DNA from: G963667425 sp963667425 [NCBI: bacterium] | Lineage (GTDB): Bacteria; UBP6; UBA1177 | Length of the DNA: 64,000 bases | Assembly (NCBI GenBank): GCA_963667425.1 | Contig: OY763407.1 | Span: 2,046,001 to 2,110,000 of the forward strand | Direction: 5' to 3' | Shown: positions 1 through 9,623 of the stretch, in pieces | Numbering within the stretch: the first letter of the stretch is position 1 | How the letters are laid out: every line of letters starts with the position of its first letter | The notes under the pieces: generated by a model | What the model saw: only the letters and a program-made list of their open reading frames with translations | What the model was told of the DNA's origin: nothing | Database searches by the model: none | Program-made: the position numbers and the translations under genes

Positions 1-1
1 A

Positions 2-457
2 ATCTATTCAGATGAAAATTATCTAGATAAAATAAAAAAACTTTTAGAACAAAACCCTGATAAGAACTTTATACTGGGATTAAACAATATCGGACATCTT
101 AATTTTGCCAATAAAGTGTCATCATTAAATAACGTTTCTTTTTTTATAGATTTTTATCTCTATATTGCAAACAGATTTTCGGCAAACTATTACACTAAAC
201 AATCGCCTAAAATTGTTGCAGCTTACAAATGGCTTGAAAAAAAATCTGATTTTTATTCTGAAATTCCTCTGATTGAAACAGGTAAAACATTTAACCCGCC
301 TCTGTTTTTATCTGTCGGATGTTTTCGGAAACATAATGAAGACGGATGTGCAAACTGTTTAAAATCCTATGCATACAATATAGATGGAGACAAATTCAGA
401 TTCAGAATAATTGGCAAAGAGTGTAAAACATATTTATTTAAGGAAACACAAAAATGA
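2..457 (+). CDS. C-terminal part of a peptidase U32-like protein (5' end outside window)
   Basis: The reading frame is open from the left edge of the window to a TGA at 455-457, so this is the last ~151 residues of a longer gene. A GTG at 116 could be taken as a start, but nothing suggests it is used. The segment reads like the tail of U32-family peptidase/hydroxylase-associated proteins: GLNNIGHL, then [11 protein letters not shown], then a Cys-containing end ([20 protein letters not shown]). The family call is by resemblance only and is moderate to weak. The stop overlaps the start of the next gene (ATGA, 454-457), so the two are translationally coupled. Confidence 0.55.
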   Translation: MYSDENYLDKIKKLLEQNPDKNFILGLNNIGHLNFANKVSSLNNVSFFIDFYLYIANRFSANYYTKQSPKIVAAYKWLEKKSDFYSEIPLIETGKTFNPPLFLSVGCFRKHNEDGCANCLKSYAYNIDGDKFRFRIIGKECKTYLFKETQK

Positions 458-870
458 AAAGTTATAGAAAAGAATTATGGTTCAACACATCAAAAAGACG
501 TGATTACATAAATATAACACACACAGTTCAGGAAGAACTTAATAAAAGTGGAATCAGGGAAGGATTATGTCTTGTAAATGCAATGCATATAACAGCTTCA
601 ATTTTTATCAATGATGATGAATCGGGGCTTCACTCTGATTTTGAAAAATGGCTTGAAAACCTGGCTCCCGAGAAACCATACTCACAATACAATCATAACG
701 GATATGAAGATAATGCGGACGCGCACTTAAAACGTCAGATAATGGGCAGAGAATGTGTTGTTGCCATTACAGATGGAAAACTGGACCTGGGGCCATGGGA
801 ACAGATTTTTTACGGTGAATTTGACGGGATGAGAAAAAAACGTGTTTTACTAAAAATTATTGGAGAATAA
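454..870 (+). CDS. YjbQ/UPF0047 family protein
   Basis: The protein has 138 residues, the normal length for the UPF0047/YjbQ family. Members have weak thiamine-phosphate synthase activity in vitro, and their cellular role is unsettled. Family hallmarks are all present: H-x-T-A-S-I near residue 46 followed by an acidic N-D-D-E, the DNADAHLK segment near residue 90, and the C-terminal [16 protein letters not shown] with R-x-K-R. The start overlaps the stop of the U32-like gene by four bases, so the pair is probably one operon. The stop (868-870) directly abuts the stop of the convergent chemoreceptor gene with no spacer, leaving no room for an intergenic terminator. Confidence 0.93.
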   Translation: MKSYRKELWFNTSKRRDYINITHTVQEELNKSGIREGLCLVNAMHITASIFINDDESGLHSDFEKWLENLAPEKPYSQYNHNGYEDNADAHLKRQIMGRECVVAITDGKLDLGPWEQIFYGEFDGMRKKRVLLKIIGE

Positions 871-3834
871 CTAAAAATTCTCTTCCGAATATTTTCCAAA
901 ATCAGCATCATCAAGTGAAATCATTTCTGAATCATTATTTTTGTTTTTATCTTCAAGAACTGCCGCTGCATTTTTCTGATTTATCATCATTCTTTCAGAA
1001 CGTGAACTTGTATTTCTGTAATTATAGGCATTAACTTCAAATTCTTTTAATTTAAATTTTTTCATCATTGATTTAAGGTTTACAGCCTGACTGCTTAACT
1101 GCTCGGAGGCTGCAGCACTCTCTTCCGCACTTGCAGTATTTGTCTGAGTTACAGTTTCTATCTGCTGAAGTGCCTGACTTATCTGGCTGAGCCCCACCGC
1201 CTGCTCTTTTGAAGATTGAGCTATTTCAGTAACGACAGAAGTAACTTTGGAAGATTCCAACACTATTTTATCAAGTATTTTAGCCGTTTTGTCAGAAAGC
1301 TCAGCTCCAGCTTTTGCTTTATAAACAGCATCACCAATCATATCAGCCGTTTCCTTGGCTGCACTGGCACTTCTTGCAGCCAGACTCCTGACCTCTTCAG
1401 CAACAATAGCAAAACCTTTCCCATGAATACCTGCTCTTGCAGCTTCAACAGCGGCATTAAGCGCAAGTAGATTAGTCTGAAATGCTATTTCATCAATAAC
1501 CTTTATTACCTTTGAAATATTATCACTTGATTTTTTAATATCGTCCATAGCATTTTTCAGCTCCATCATCTCTATGTTACCATTTTCAGCAGCATTAAAC
1601 GCTTCTGTTGAGAGCTTTCTGGCTTCCTGAGCATTATGAGAATTATCATTTGTCCGTTTCTCAACTTCCTGAAGAGAACTTGTGATTTCTTCAAGACTGG
1701 CCGCCTGCTCTGTTGCACCCTGAGAAAGAGACTGTGCAGCTCCTGACACTTGCTGAGAACCACCTTCAACTTGCTCAGAAGCTGTAACAATATTAGCAAT
1801 AATACTGTTAAGATTATCAGTTGCCGTCTGGGCAGAATTTTTTATATCCATAAACTGCCCTTTGTAGCTTCCAACAATATTTTCTGTAAGATCTCCTTCA
1901 GCCAAAGCACCAAGCATCATGGTTATTTCATTTAAAGGAGCATTATAAGCATCACTTACATCATTAATACTCTGAACCATGTTTTTCCAGTTGCCCTGAA
2001 ATTTTGAGACATCTGCTTTATTGTTAATATTACCGTTTCTAACAGCCTGAGCCTGAAGCGTAATTGCATTGACAAGTAAATAAAGAGTATCTACAAGCGT
2101 GTTGATAGAATCTTTAACCTTTTCATATTCACCTTTATAATGGTCATCTATTTTTTTCAAAGGTTTACCGGCTGAAGCTTCATTTAAAAATATAATAACC
2201 CGTTCAAAGGGACCAACTATTGCATCAAGAAGATTATTAAGACCTGTTATAAGTTCTTTGTAAGCTCCTTCATATTTAAAAGCGTCTCCTCGTTTGGAAA
2301 GATTGCCGTTTGTACCTGCTTCTGCAAGCATACGGATATCTTTTGAAAGCGACTTAAGATTATTCATACATTTAACTGAAGCAGGAATAAGTTTATCTTC
2401 GTCACTTTTCCTTCCCATTCTCTCAAATCTTTCAAAAATATTAAAACGTCCTTTTGAAAGCTCTTCAAACCCATCTGTTATCTCTTCAAGCTTTTCGACA
2501 ATGCCATTAATATCATTTTTAAGTTCTCCAAAAACGCCCGAATACTTCCCTGCAACTTTTTTCTCAAAATTATTAACAGCAATTTTCCCACAAACAATTT
2601 TAACTTCATTTATTGGTTCATTAACAGCTTTTACAAGATTATTTGCGCCATCAATAAGTGCAGCAAACGAACCATGGAATCTGGAAACATCAGCCTTAAC
2701 AGAAAGATTCCCCTTCTGAACACTTTCAATTACAGATGACATTTCAGCAATCAACCCTTTAATCACATTCTGCATATCTCTGAATTTATCTGCCATAATA
2801 CCAATCTCATCTTCCTGATCGATGTTGATTGCTTTACCCATATCTCCTTTTGCAATTAATTCAGCACTGGAAACAAGTTCTTCAAGCGGCACTGTAATAG
2901 ATTTTGAAAGCATATACGCAATAACAATAATAAAAACAGCAGAAAAGAAAAGAACCAGCAAAATAACCGTTGATGCCACCTTTGATGCTGTACTCATTTT
3001 TTTGTCAATATCATTGTTTATTGAATTCATAAGATTCTGAGATTCTGTACCGACTTTAGTCAATCCCGCCATTATTTCCGACTGCTTATCAACAAGATCT
3101 GTATAGGCTAGAAATGCCGTTTTTAATTCTTCAAGAGAATTTATTATATTGTTTGTCAGAGCAACCCCGGCAGCAGTTGCCATTTGAGATCTCAGCTCTG
3201 TCATATATTTTTTAGAAGCATCAATATTATTAAGAGCAGCCTCTTTATCTGCAACTCTCAAAAAACCACGGTAAATCGCAATATTTTCTTTAGCTACAGC
3301 AAAATATTCTCCGGCATTAACAATATTCATATAACGAATAACAGCAGAACGATCTGAAGGATGTAACTTTAAAAAATCCTTTGCAACAGTTTGAAACTTT
3401 GTCAGTGATTTCTCTGTAATACTCTGATTTTTCTGAAACACTGAAACCAGCTCAACTCTTTTCTTATAAGAATCGGCATATTCTCTGAATTCTGAATTAT
3501 ATTTTGTAAGAAGCCCCTCTATTTTCTTTAATTCGGCATCTGTTTCCGAATCCACCCTTCCATTTAGAAGCTTTATCTTTTTTACGGCTTTAGTAAATTC
3601 CTCTTCCGATTTTTGAATATCCTCTTCAGAATGAGAAGATTTATAGGAGACAACACGCATACGCATTGCCCCTGTAATGCTGTTTAATTCAGAGATCTCT
3701 TTAGACCTTGCATTGTATTCCTGACTCTTGTTTAAAGATAAATAGCCTGCCATACCTATAATCAAAGCAAAAAAGAATATTGCTGAAAATGTAACAACAA
3801 GTCGATTTTTGATTTTTAAATTCTTAAATTTCAT
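871..3834 (-). CDS. Methyl-accepting chemotaxis protein with serial HAMP-like modules
   Basis: The protein is an inner-membrane chemoreceptor that signals to CheA/CheW. Its 987 residues are large for the family. TM1 is about residues 12-34, followed by a ~250-residue helical periplasmic segment, then TM2 about 287-309. From 310 to ~690 there are several successive HAMP-like units with recurring motifs such as VNEPINEV and [16 protein letters not shown]. The cytoplasmic coiled coil follows, with the hairpin tip [18 protein letters not shown] at about 784-801 (the CheW/CheA contact). I see no C-terminal CheR-binding pentapeptide of the NWETF type. The gene is monocistronic, with a likely promoter at 3868-3896 and an SD (TTGGAGGC) just before the ATG. 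The ligand cannot be told from sequence. Confidence 0.95.
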   Translation of the reverse strand: MKFKNLKIKNRLVVTFSAIFFFALIIGMAGYLSLNKSQEYNARSKEISELNSITGAMRMRVVSYKSSHSEEDIQKSEEEFTKAVKKIKLLNGRVDSETDAELKKIEGLLTKYNSEFREYADSYKKRVELVSVFQKNQSITEKSLTKFQTVAKDFLKLHPSDRSAVIRYMNIVNAGEYFAVAKENIAIYRGFLRVADKEAALNNIDASKKYMTELRSQMATAAGVALTNNIINSLEELKTAFLAYTDLVDKQSEIMAGLTKVGTESQNLMNSINNDIDKKMSTASKVASTVILLVLFFSAVFIIVIAYMLSKSITVPLEELVSSAELIAKGDMGKAINIDQEDEIGIMADKFRDMQNVIKGLIAEMSSVIESVQKGNLSVKADVSRFHGSFAALIDGANNLVKAVNEPINEVKIVCGKIAVNNFEKKVAGKYSGVFGELKNDINGIVEKLEEITDGFEELSKGRFNIFERFERMGRKSDEDKLIPASVKCMNNLKSLSKDIRMLAEAGTNGNLSKRGDAFKYEGAYKELITGLNNLLDAIVGPFERVIIFLNEASAGKPLKKIDDHYKGEYEKVKDSINTLVDTLYLLVNAITLQAQAVRNGNINNKADVSKFQGNWKNMVQSINDVSDAYNAPLNEITMMLGALAEGDLTENIVGSYKGQFMDIKNSAQTATDNLNSIIANIVTASEQVEGGSQQVSGAAQSLSQGATEQAASLEEITSSLQEVEKRTNDNSHNAQEARKLSTEAFNAAENGNIEMMELKNAMDDIKKSSDNISKVIKVIDEIAFQTNLLALNAAVEAARAGIHGKGFAIVAEEVRSLAARSASAAKETADMIGDAVYKAKAGAELSDKTAKILDKIVLESSKVTSVVTEIAQSSKEQAVGLSQISQALQQIETVTQTNTASAEESAAASEQLSSQAVNLKSMMKKFKLKEFEVNAYNYRNTSSRSERMMINQKNAAAVLEDKNKNNDSEMISLDDADFGKYSEENF

Positions 3835-4152
3835 AACGCCTCCAATATATTTCTAACATTTATCTAATATTTACATTATGTATCTTTAAAATTCAAATAA
3901 CATAATAATAATATTTAAATTAAGAAACTTCAAATTTCAAACATCTAAAATAAAACTTAAAGAAAAGAATACATTGCAAGCGTAAAATAGTCAAGCAATA
4001 TTTATATATTACAAAAGAAGTGGAAAATATCAGGTTAAAAGCTATTTGCATCATTTTCAGACTTTTAGTATTAAAAAAAATGAGTTTTACAAAAGAATTA
4101 TTTAAAGATGCAATATCAGATAAATTAACATTTTAGATTAAAAAACAACTAG
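3835..4152. other. Intergenic region between chemoreceptor gene and rsmI
   Basis: About 318 bases of very AT-rich DNA lie between the chemoreceptor start and the rsmI stop. Apart from the chemoreceptor promoter and its SD, I see no reading frame with a credible start, no stable hairpin and no RNA gene. The rsmI transcript must end somewhere in it, but no clear intrinsic terminator is visible. Confidence 0.6.
3868..3896 (-). promoter_or_regulatory. Probable sigma-70-type promoter of the chemoreceptor gene
   Basis: On the minus strand TTGAAT (3891-3896) is followed after 17 bases by TAAATA (3868-3873). It lies about 35 bases upstream of the chemoreceptor ATG. The -10 box is weak, so confidence is moderate. 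Confidence 0.45.
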
Positions 4153-4956
4153 TTAAGAACAGCCAGCTTTTATAAAAAAATCCTTTAAAGCATTTTTTCT
4201 TACATCAGGAGCGACAACTTCATATACATCACAAATATCCTTCAAAGAAAGACCTTTGTTTTTTAATATCAAAGCAAGCTTAAAAACTTCATCATCAGGC
4301 AGTTTCTCTTTATCCGAAGGCTCAACAAGAATTGCAAATTCACCTTTTTCGGTTACAGCCTGATCCTTGTAAACAAAAACCTCTTCAAACTTTTTGGTAA
4401 GCTCTCTTCCAACAACAACTCTTTTAGTTTTTCCCTCCAGAAGAGATAGTAAATTTGTAATCCTTTTAGGACTTTCATACAGCACAAAAGGGACACCTGA
4501 AGAAAAAAGCTTATCCAGCACCTGATTCCGCACACTGCCGGTTGAAGGGAGAAAACCTCCGAAAAGAAAAACATCGCTTTCCGAACCTGAGACAGAAAAA
4601 AGAGAAATTGCAGCCGAAGCACCCGGCACAGGAACAACCTTCATCGATTTTTCCAAAACCTCTCTTACAAGAAACTTACCTGGATCTGAAACACACGGTG
4701 TTCCGGCATCAGAAACCATTGCAAGGTCTTTTCCTTCCTCAAGCATTGTAACAAACTTTTCAAGATCCTTCTTTTCTGAAAATTTATGATAAGAATTGAG
4801 CGACGTTCTTATGTTAAAATAATCAAGAAGCTTCTTTGTCTCTCTGGTATCTTCCGCAAGAATAAGATCCACATCAGATAAAATTCTTTTTGCTCTTTCA
4901 GTAATATCCTCAAGATTTCCAATAGGTGTGGCAACAACATAAAGAATCCCTTCCAT
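4153..4956 (-). CDS. rsmI: 16S rRNA (cytidine(1402)-2'-O)-methyltransferase RsmI
   Basis: RsmI 2'-O-methylates C1402 in the ribosomal P site, using SAM, in the cytoplasm. The 267 residues match a standard RsmI. The tetrapyrrole-methylase fold is recognisable from LYVVATPIGNLEDITERA at the start, LAEDTRETKKLL, then VSDAGTPCVSDPG (about 85-97), VVPVPGASA and LYESPKRI. The C-terminal helical part is shortened. It is the last gene of smpB-yraN-rsmI, starting two bases after the yraN stop, so it is certainly co-transcribed. This is a core housekeeping gene with nothing odd in codon use. Confidence 0.96.
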   Translation of the reverse strand: MEGILYVVATPIGNLEDITERAKRILSDVDLILAEDTRETKKLLDYFNIRTSLNSYHKFSEKKDLEKFVTMLEEGKDLAMVSDAGTPCVSDPGKFLVREVLEKSMKVVPVPGASAAISLFSVSGSESDVFLFGGFLPSTGSVRNQVLDKLFSSGVPFVLYESPKRITNLLSLLEGKTKRVVVGRELTKKFEEVFVYKDQAVTEKGEFAILVEPSDKEKLPDDEVFKLALILKNKGLSLKDICDVYEVVAPDVRKNALKDFFIKAGCS

Positions 4957-4958
4957 TA

Positions 4959-5342
4959 TTAAAACTCCGCATCAAAAGCATTTTCAATATAATCTATATC
5001 CGCCGAACCATTTTCGCTGAAAACGACACCTGCAACATCAAATCTGAAATCCTTATCCTTATCAAACAAACGATTCTTCTGTATGTAATAATTTGCAGTT
5101 CTGACAATATGTCTGATTTTTACCCGGTCAATAGTCTCGATCGGAGAACCATCTTTCCACATAACCCTTGACCAGCTTCTAACCTCAACAAAAACTATGA
5201 GCGATTCTTTTTCAGCAATAATATCAATCTCGCCACCCTTCATATAAAAGTTTCTGTCAAGAATTTTAAAACCATCGCCAGCAAGCTTTTCAGCTACAAG
5301 TTTTTCAGCTTCATTTCCTTTGCTGCGACTGTTTTCCATCAT
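4959..5342 (-). CDS. YraN/UPF0102 family endonuclease-like protein
   Basis: This is a small 127-residue protein of the UPF0102 family, whose fold is that of restriction-endonuclease-like and Holliday-junction-resolvase-like nucleases. Visible core: G-x-x-A-E-K-x-x-A near residue 11, then GGEIDIIAEKESLIVFVEVR, which carries the family D and E residues, with R in place of the usual K of the E-x-K motif. The true cellular substrate is unknown. It overlaps smpB by four bases (ATGA) and is followed by rsmI, a common neighbour in many bacteria. Confidence 0.92.
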   Translation of the reverse strand: MMENSRSKGNEAEKLVAEKLAGDGFKILDRNFYMKGGEIDIIAEKESLIVFVEVRSWSRVMWKDGSPIETIDRVKIRHIVRTANYYIQKNRLFDKDKDFRFDVAGVVFSENGSADIDYIENAFDAEF

Positions 5343-5791
5343 CTATACCTTTCGGTCATTCTCCGAACATCTCTTTCCTGATCCTTCTTTTTCAGAGCCT
5401 CTCTTTTATCATAAAGAGCCTTACCCTTCACAAGAGCAATAGTAATCTTTGCACGACCATCTTTAAGATAAATCTCCAGAGGCGTAAGAGTAAAACCCCT
5501 TTCCTTTATTTTCTGATAAAGCTTAAGAATCTCCTTTTTATGCAGAAGAAGTTTTCTCGCGCGCTCTTCATCATGATTCCAAATATTTCCATGACTATAA
5601 ACAGAAATACTAAAACCCATAAGCCACATCTCGCCATTTTTTACAATAGCAAAACTATCCTTAAAATTAACCTTCCCGTCTCTTATAGACTTAATTTCCG
5701 TCCCCGTAAGAACCAAACCAGCTTCAACTTTTTCAATCACTTCATAATTATGCCAAGCTTTTCTGTTTCTGGCAACACTTTTTATTCCCAT
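5339..5791 (-). CDS. smpB: SsrA (tmRNA)-binding protein SmpB
   Basis: SmpB binds tmRNA and brings it to stalled ribosomes for trans-translation. The protein has the classic start MGIKSVARNRKAWHNYEV, then LTGTEIKSIRDGKVN and the basic C-terminal tail ending in KKKDQERDVRRMTERYR. I place the start at 5791 (150 residues). An in-frame ATG at 5821 exists, but the promoter -10 box (5820-5825) covers it, so it would not be transcribed, whereas 5791 has an AGAGG upstream. It is the first gene of smpB-yraN-rsmI. I looked for ssrA (tmRNA) upstream and did not find it in this window. Confidence 0.96.
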   Translation of the reverse strand: MGIKSVARNRKAWHNYEVIEKVEAGLVLTGTEIKSIRDGKVNFKDSFAIVKNGEMWLMGFSISVYSHGNIWNHDEERARKLLLHKKEILKLYQKIKERGFTLTPLEIYLKDGRAKITIALVKGKALYDKREALKKKDQERDVRRMTERYR

Positions 5792-5819
5792 AACAATCCC
5801 ATCCTCTAAGTTCCGCACC

Positions 5820-5847
5820 ATTTTATGTCAGAGTGCAGAAATATCAA
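5820..5847 (-). promoter_or_regulatory. Promoter of the smpB-yraN-rsmI operon
   Basis: On the minus strand TTGATA (5842-5847), 16 bases, TAAAAT (5820-5825). Transcription would begin near 5813. This excludes the ATG at 5821 as the smpB start and supports the one at 5791. Confidence 0.65.
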
Positions 5848-6182
5848 ACAAAACTGTAAAAATGATTTTTATAGTGTATTAATCAGCAATTTTGAAAATG
5901 AATTTTTATTAGAAAATAATATTTAAGAATCTTTTATAAAAAAAATATTCAAAATGTTCAGCGTTTCAAAAAGTGTGGAAATCAGCGCTATCAATTTTCT
6001 CTAAACATTAATACACAAGGAAAATGACTTCTCCAGTATTTAAAAAAGTCAGAAAGAAGAAGCATCAACCTCTAAAACCCATCAAAAAAAAACTTCGATT
6101 ACTTGACAACTATTTAAAATGATAAAAAAAATTGTCGCTACAATAAATTGATACTTTATTAATTTTATTTGGAGTAGAAATT
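5848..6182. other. Intergenic region upstream of smpB, edge of the decay zone
   Basis: Roughly 335 bases separate the smpB promoter from the damaged LRR gene. A TTGACA at 6103-6108 has no matching -10 box at 16-18 bases. A Shine-Dalgarno (TTGGAG, 6170-6175) sits just before the ATG at 6183. I see no tmRNA, tRNA or other structured RNA and no other gene here. Confidence 0.5.
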
Positions 6183-6649
6183 ATGAAGAATTTTTGTTGT
6201 TTTTATTATTTGTTCTGATTGCAAACATTACGTTAGCTTTTGGTCCAATTGTTATTCCACCAATTAATACGGATTTACTTCCTGTTAATTTTTCTGATTC
6301 AGAATTTGAAGCATGTGTAAGAGAGAATCTTGGTTTATCTTCCTCGAATCTTATGGTGACAGTTGGTGCAGCTAGAGATATTACAGAACTATATTGTTCA
6401 GAATATAATATTGTTAATTTTGAAGATGTTGCAAAACTTCCAAATTTAAATCAAATAGAGTTAAGCGATTTAGTTATAAATGTCTTAGATGAAACAAATG
6501 ATGACGATGATGAACCATGTCCTAACGATCCTCCTATTGGTCCAGATGATGACAATATTTACATTCATAGAAACATCTTAATTAACTTGGTAATGTATCA
6601 GATTAGATCTTATATTAATCAGAATATTTTTATTATTATTCAGCCTTAA
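6183..6649 (+). pseudogene. Frameshifted, truncated leucine-rich-repeat secreted protein
   Basis: The ATG at 6183 has a good SD (GGAG at 6172-6175) but its frame closes after 11 codons. One base off, the frame continues from 6191 as a perfect signal peptide core (FLLFLLFVLIANITLAFG) and then ~135 residues, so one base is missing within the first codons (an A/T run). The mature part begins like the N-cap of internalin-type LRR proteins: FSDSEFEACVRENLGL, then DITELYC and LPNLNQIELSDL. Only about one repeat is left. It then turns into an acidic stretch (DDDDEPCPNDPP) and an AT-driven tail that overlaps the end of the convergent peptidase gene by 14 bases. I read it as a decaying gene. Translation from TTG 6194 is possible but has no SD. 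Confidence 0.5.
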
Positions 6650-8575
6650 AATAATCAAACTCAAGTGTCTTAACAAAGAATTCAATTAACATTTCCTGAT
6701 TTTTCCACATTGAATGTCCTTTGTCAGGATCCATATAAAGATAAACATCTCTATCCTTTGAAAGATTGTTTTCTTTTAGCTTCATTGCAAATTTTTCAGC
6801 ATGTATTGCCCCTACAAGACTATCCTGCACCCCTCCTTTTATTAAAATATCAGGATAATATGTTTTTTTTATGTTATGGTATGGCGAATACGTAAGAATA
6901 TTTTTCAGATTTTCTTCATTGGCAGGATCACCATAATCTGCTGTCCAGTATTTTCCGCTTTTTATATTTGTATAGTTGACCATATCTGTAAGAGGCGTTC
7001 CTATAATTGCCGATCTTATCATATCTGCATCTCTGGTTACAGCAACGGATGTAAGTAATCCTCCCTGACTTGAGCCAATAATTCCCAGCTTTTCTTTTGA
7101 AGTGTAGCCTTTGTCAATAAGAAATTGCATTGCATAATGAAAATCTCTGAAAGTTGTATTTTTATTCTTACCTGCTCCGGTTTTATACCACCTGTCGCCA
7201 TATTCTCCTCCGCCTCTTAAATGTACAACAGCATAAATACCACCTTTTAGAGCCCATAAATTGAAAAATGAAGAAAATTGAGGAAACAATATCATCCTAA
7301 AACCGCCGTAACCATAAAGAATTAAAGGATTGTTGCCATCAAATTTCATATCATCCCTGTAAATTACGTCAATTGGTATCTGCGTTCCATCAAACGAAGG
7401 ATAAAATAAAAGTTCGTGACGTAATCGTCCTAGATCTGCTTTAATTTTTATTTCAGATTCCTTTTTTAAACCTTCTTTTTCTGTATAACTGTATAAAATA
7501 CCTTTATCCAGATATGATGTCCAGTAGATATAAAGTTTACCGCCTACTGTTTTATAATCAGTAACTGTTCCCCCTTCGGGTATGCCGACATTTTTTAATG
7601 TACTTTTTTCAGTATAGTAAATATAAAATTGATGCGAGACATTTTCAAACATTTTAAAAACAAGATTTTTATCTGAAGTACCAAATGCTTCAATTATATG
7701 CTTTTCATCATTTTCAATAATAGTCTCACTCTTTAAAGTTTCAGGACTTACTTTTAATATTTTATAGTTATAGGCATTACCTTCATTTGTTCTAATATAA
7801 AGAATATCATTTGAAAAAAATCCTGAATAGTTATCTTTATATTCATTTACAAAAGGTTTAAATTCCTCCCTTTCAATATTATAGAAAAAACCTTTGTCTT
7901 TTTTGATGTACCAAGGTTATCAAAAATTGCCAGCCATTTTTTGCTTTCAGATATTTTATAAGTAACAAAAGATGTTTCTTCCTTGCTTTTATATATCAGC
8001 TTGTCATTACTTGTTCCAACTGTTTTGAGATAGAGAACATATCTAAACTCTTCTTTTGTTGTATAAAAATATCTTGTATCATCAAGCCATTTAATTCCAC
8101 ATTTGTTCCAGAAATGCTCTTTTACTTCTATCTCTTTTTTATTTTCAATATCAAAAAGAATTAATTTAGAAAAATCACCTTCCTTGTTGTCCCTGTAAAG
8201 AACATATTTGTAAGTGGGAGATATTTCTGGCAATAAAATAGTGTGGTTTTCTTTGGCTTTTAAGATAAGTTCGCTATTTTTTTCAGTAATTAAATAAAGC
8301 TCCCTCCCGTTTTCAACCTTGACCGCTTTTTCTTCAGACATAATCCTTGAATGCTTATTTAAAGGATTAAACAGGTCAAAATCTTTCTTTATCTTTTCTG
8401 AAAGCTCTGTATGAAAAATTTGTTCCGCTTTTTCTCTCTCTTTTTTGACAAAATTATGAACTTTATTTTCATCAACCTCTATTGCATTATATATCTTATA
8501 TCTGCTTTTATTATTTATATTTAGTAATAAGACTCCTAAAAATATTAAAATACATATTAAAAAAAACTTTCTCAT
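6636..8575 (-). pseudogene. Prolyl oligopeptidase family serine peptidase (S9), interrupted by a -1 frameshift
   Basis: Two reading frames together make one ~646-residue S9A peptidase. The 5' part (8575-7847) has an N-terminal membrane anchor or signal (residues 4-20) and the start of the beta-propeller. The 3' part, readable from about 7916 down to 6636, has the rest of the propeller and the alpha/beta-hydrolase domain: GYGGF, HLRGGGEYG, nucleophile GSSQGG, Asp in GGVQDS and His in DKGHSM, so the catalytic triad is intact. The frames meet at TCA-AAA-AAG-AC on the minus strand (7906-7896), and a single -1 slip joins them exactly. An unslipped ribosome makes a 242-residue dead-end product. It could be a homopolymer deletion (true or sequencing error) or programmed frameshifting. 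A promoter is still visible upstream. Confidence 0.8.
7852..7904 (-). promoter_or_regulatory. Slippery heptamer A-AAA-AAG followed by an inverted repeat
   Basis: On the minus strand the heptamer A-AAA-AAG (7904-7898) lies in the zero frame in the exact phase needed for -1 slippage, as in dnaX. Two bases later begins AAAGGTTT (7895-7888), complementary to AAACCTTT (7859-7852), giving an 8-bp stem with a 28-base loop. The spacer is shorter than usual for a stimulatory structure, so function is uncertain. Confidence 0.35.
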
Positions 8576-8605
8576 TTATAACTCTTTATAAAAAAATCGC
8601 TCATG

Positions 8606-8634
8606 TTTATATCACAATAAAAATAGTTGCACAA
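8606..8634 (-). promoter_or_regulatory. Promoter of the prolyl oligopeptidase gene
   Basis: Minus-strand TTGTGC (8629-8634), 17 bases, TATAAA (8606-8611), about 30 bases before the ATG at 8575. Its preservation hints that the interrupted gene is still transcribed. Confidence 0.5.
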
Positions 8635-8736
8635 GAAACAATTCCAAAACTCTGTATACAAGTAAAAAATAACCACTTTGAATAAAATTTAGAAATTATA
8701 TCGAATTCTGCAAGTAAAAAAAACAGTGTCACATAG

Positions 8737-9558
8737 AATATAAATAATTTTCTTATTACCAAAGGCGGAAACTATCTTTACATCTATTATGACAAGCTAT
8801 TCAAAACAGGAACCAGTTATGAAAACCTTACATGGAACTGGATAAGTCTTGGAGAAGGTAAAGCATATAATCCAAATATAGTTGATAACAGGTTGGCATT
8901 TTACCTTGATAATTTTAAAGGTTATATATGCGATCTTGATAAGACACCAAAATCACTTGATGAATGCAGATTAATAAACAGAACAGTTGATGGAGCAGAT
9001 GAAAAAATAAGACATTTAATAATTGATAAAAACAACAAAGATATTCTTTATTTTAATCCTTTAGGAATGACAGATGGCTTTATGAGAGTTGACACATCTA
9101 AAACGCCATGGGAATATACAAAATTTGAAATGCAGGATAATGAGCCAAACACATATAGTCTGGCAATGACTCAAATAAAAGATTCTTTTGTTACATATTT
9201 AAACATTTATCTTCCAGATGAAACGATGGATAGCAGGACAGGTAAAGTCTGTTTTTACAGACTGGATAAAAAGAAAAGTTACTGTTCCAAGCCGATAACA
9301 TGGATAGATGCAGAAACAGGCAAAGAAGAATCAAAATATGATCAGTCACATGCAGAATTTTGGGGACATTACCTTGCATGGTAGGACTCTGATACACCAT
9401 CAGTCTATTTAAGAGATATGGAGTGCTACTGCGACCTTCACCCGGAAATCTGCCCTTATGATGATTACACCCCAAATCCCCAGTGCCCTAAAAACATAAA
9501 GACAGGTGAACATGAATGCATTGATGCTGACACTGAATCACCTGATGAAGATATTTAA
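8737..9558 (+). pseudogene. Remnant of a surface beta-propeller-like protein, N-terminus lost and internal amber stop
   Basis: An open frame begins right after a stop at 8734 without start codon or SD, with protein-like sequence at once (GGNYLYIYYDK, AFYLDNFKGYICDLD). It runs to a TAG at 9382-9384, after HYLAW. The same frame then continues with clearly coding, Cys-rich sequence (DSDTPSVYLRDMECYCD, then HPEICPYDDY) to TAA at 9556-9558. A-W-x-D followed by a VYLRD strand is typical of TolB/WD-like propeller blades, where x is often Gln. A CAG-to-TAG change would explain the stop. The end (DADTESPDEDI) resembles the acidic linkers of other lipoproteins here. Function is unknown; it is almost certainly not expressed as a full protein. 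Confidence 0.6.
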
Positions 9559-9623
9559 ATTTATTCCAAAGAATCTCGGTTAAATGATATAGAACTTCAA
9601 GAACTTTAAATCAATGTTCTTAG

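Noticed and set aside
2294-2719. 141-codon plus-strand frame inside the chemoreceptor gene
   Set aside because: No SD, no family resemblance, and the opposite strand encodes an intact chemoreceptor.
6103-6108. TTGACA upstream of the LRR gene as a promoter
   Set aside because: No acceptable -10 at 16-18 bp; nearest TACAAT is 30 bp away.
5822-6182. Search for ssrA (tmRNA) next to smpB
   Set aside because: No Ala-type acceptor arm with TTCGA loop or tag-peptide frame is visible.
9382-9384. TAG read as pyrrolysine or suppressed codon
   Set aside because: The gene also lacks its 5' end and any start, so decay is simpler; no PYLIS-like structure or pyl gene seen.
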